From positions 1 to 64,000 of the forward strand of contig JAIXMR010000080.1 of assembly GCA_025677835.1 (NCBI GenBank): a stretch of DNA of 64,000 bases, read 5' to 3'. A model generated the notes under the pieces. It ran no database searches. It was given only the letters and a program-made list of their open reading frames with translations, and had not been told where the DNA came from. Both the position numbers and the translations under genes were made by a program. The stretch is from Sporodiniella umbellata (lineage: Eukaryota; Mucoromycota; Mucoromycetes; Mucorales; Rhizopodaceae). Positions 62,152 through 64,000 of this stretch are shown here, one piece after another; the first letter of the stretch is position 1, and every line of letters begins with the position of its first letter.

Positions 62152-64000
62152 TTATGAAAGTGATAAAGCTGACTCTTTAATTTTCTTGAGCCATTTCTTG
62201 TCTATGTTCAATGACTGGTACATCGCAGGCGAGATGGTTTCGGCTAAGCCATTTTCCTTAGTCAGGCAAGCTATTGCGTCAGACTTGATGCGTCTTAGAG
62301 CGTTGAATGCCACAACATAAGGAAATTTTGTATACTTCCTTGATGCAACACAGGCCTTGTAAGCACAGCTTGCCTTAAGAGTTTGCAATAGTTGGCCGTT
62401 ATTTGTCTGGAGATCGTATTCAATCAACTTGGAACGATATAGGCTTCGTAGGGGTTCTTCCATAAAGTCTTTCGCTGTGTACTCTTCCAGTTCAAAAAAA
62501 GAAGTAAACGAAGCATATAGCTCAAGTACCTCCCCCTCTACATACTTTTGAGGATTATAGACGTTGTCCAACAAATGCTGTCGTTGTGAATAATATTGTG
62601 TGCTTTGTTTGAAAAAGCTTTTAAGAGAAGCTTCTATCGTTTTCTCAATTAAATCCAAATCATGTTCTAAATCTTTATCATTGCGTTGAGTAGCGTACTG
62701 GTAGGTTTTAAACCAAGGCGAAATCAAATCTGGGTCTTTAACGTGTACATCTTCTTCAGAGAAAAGGCTTTTAGAGTACTTTGTAAAGCGTTTGGTTTCT
62801 TTTATCAACGTCTTGTAAAGACAATCCATTGTTGTAACGCATGGCGACTTCTCCAATAAAATATATACATCATTAACCTCTTTGTAAGCACGCCTATGGC
62901 TTTCTCGCTGCTTGTTTTTTTTATCCATAAACCATATAGGATGGGGTATATGGCTGTATTTTTCACGATCAAGTACCACAATCTCTTGTTTGAGGCGTAA
63001 GCCTTGTTTGGCTGCATCTACCAGCCGAGCACACATCTGAGCCAAGTAGGAGACATTTGGATCGTCAACTGAGGTCCTCTCGGCTTGGACAGTTCTCCAG
63101 TTTTCGTACATGCCTAGTGAGCCATCTGGCATTTGCACACTGATGAAACTTTCTTGCAAAGCTTTTTCCGTATTAGCAGATACACCAACTAATTGGCCTA
63201 CAGTGGCTGTATCTTGCTCAAAAGCGTTTTTTACTTGATCCAACTCTGCAATGACTGGGCAGGGCTCAAACGGCTGTACTATACTCTGGTCCCAGCAGCA
63301 AAAAATCTATTGTCGACATAATATAAGTTTTTTTTCCACAAACAAGAGTCTTACAAGATCACCGTCATAGTCACCACCACTAAGTTTGCTCGCCAAAGAA
63401 AAATCCCCTTTTACTGGGAATACAATAACGTCTGTATACATTCTCAGTGCAGGGCAATCAATAGCCTTTACTTTTTGAATGTCGCTTTTAAGTCCACAGG
63501 GATTACGAGTAACAATAACATCGCCAGTGATCAAGCCGGCACTCACACCAGTGATTTCGTCCACACGGCGCGAAGACAGCTGCAAGAACACTTCGCCGGG
63601 TTCTAGAGTATTTGTAGGGTCAGGTATACATGTTATTGTACAGGATTGTGCCACTTCAATTTTGTACTTTGTGGTGATTGACTTCATAACTTGGCGAAAA
63701 ATGGCAGTAACACGAGCAGCTATAAACGCATTAGACAAGTCGAATCCGCTGTCAAGTAAACGAATCACAGACTCAAAGATACTTCCAGGAAATCCTGAAT
63801 ATTTGTTGACCTGGTCGAATGTTCTAGCAGAATTCAGGGTGTTTGCGTATTCTTGGGGTTCATCTTCATGATCCCCGTCATGTCCTTCATTATCTGCGCT
63901 AGTCATATCAAACTCCATATCATTTTCTGCAGTCAGGTTCTTCCAAATACCCTTCTCTCCATGCTCTTCATTTTCCCAGCGCCGGCCCATGACATTGCCG
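62152..64000 (-). CDS. RNA-dependent RNA polymerase of the RNAi pathway (3' part)
   Basis: Two exons are visible: one from beyond the right edge down to 63355, and 63306-62152, joined in phase 0 across a 48-nt intron. The catalytic loop G-G-D-Y-D-G-D lies just before the intron, with F-P-V-K-G-D-F-S-L-A-S-K-L upstream; this is the D-x-D-G-D motif of cellular QDE-1/Rdp1-type polymerases. Other family blocks are V-T-R-N-P-C-G-L, D-C-P-A-L-R-M-Y-T-D and, downstream, A-E-L-D-Q-V-K-N. Such enzymes make double-stranded RNA for Dicer; in Mucorales they drive RNAi and epimutation. The N-terminal part and start codon lie outside the window. Confidence 0.95.

Noticed and set aside
1..64000. Search for tRNA, rRNA, CRISPR arrays, bacterial promoters or riboswitches
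   Set aside because: No cloverleaf with a GTTCRA T-loop, no rRNA core sequence and no regularly spaced repeats were noticed by eye. A tRNAscan or Infernal run would be decisive.

Overview
This 64-kb window is nuclear DNA of a fungus, most likely an early-diverging one (Mucoromycota, probably Mucorales). The evidence is as follows. Genes are compact, with many introns of about 24-70 nt. Long A or T homopolymers crowd introns, UTRs and promoters. Core fungal genes are present (FOX2 with a peroxisomal SKL tail, ATG4, WBP1/OST48, a KCH-type potassium transporter, a HAL/SAT4-type kinase), together with genes typical of early-diverging fungi: a METTL4-type adenine methyltransferase, an RNAi RNA-dependent RNA polymerase, a metazoan/plant-type bifunctional LKR/SDH and a LINE with a zf-RVT tail. 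No tRNA, rRNA, CRISPR array or bacterial operon was seen. Exon models were built by hand from splice signals and kept only when the summed length stayed in frame; exceptions are stated.

Layout 0-13 kb: a frameshifted LINE 3' end with poly-A tail; a six-exon protein of unknown family with a PD-(D/E)XK-like D...ExK core; a 16-exon bifunctional alpha-aminoadipic semialdehyde synthase; a small glutaredoxin-like protein; METTL4; and a gene possibly related to SLF2/Nse6. 13-24 kb: OST48, a SUR7/PalI four-TM protein, a very small gene with a possible 16-nt intron, an SLC35F-type transporter, an SLX4-like UBZ4 protein, FOX2, ATG4 and MED9. 24-34 kb: an unresolved single-TM gene, two small orphan genes, a WRKY/GCM-like zinc-finger gene, a PPR protein, a FAS1 protein, a SWIB protein and a KCH potassium transporter interrupted by one stop codon.

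34-41 kb: ribosomal protein uL6 (RPL9), a HAL/SAT4-like kinase, a small orphan gene, a trihelix DNA-binding protein and a multi-LIM protein. 41-47 kb: a tandem segmental duplication carrying two SAM methyltransferases that share a perfectly identical 238-bp tract including an intron, a sign of gene conversion. 47-64 kb: WDR55/Jip5, a LIM-C1-RhoGAP protein, a TGL2-like lipase, AMP deaminase, CENP-K, TAF7 (divergent from CENP-K across 112 bp) and the 3' part of an RdRP running off the right edge.

Most genes are unrelated housekeeping loci rather than a cluster. Loose themes are lysine and fatty-acid catabolism (AASS, FOX2), genome maintenance and chromosome biology (SLX4-like, SLF2/Nse6-like, CENP-K), nucleic-acid marking and silencing (METTL4, RdRP) and potassium homeostasis (KCH and HAL-type kinase about 1.7 kb apart). 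The items most worth following up are the orphan D...ExK protein, the ultrashort and GC-AG introns, the phase-neutral stop-free introns in the SLX4-like gene, the gene-conversion tract, the interrupted KCH gene and the WRKY-like protein.
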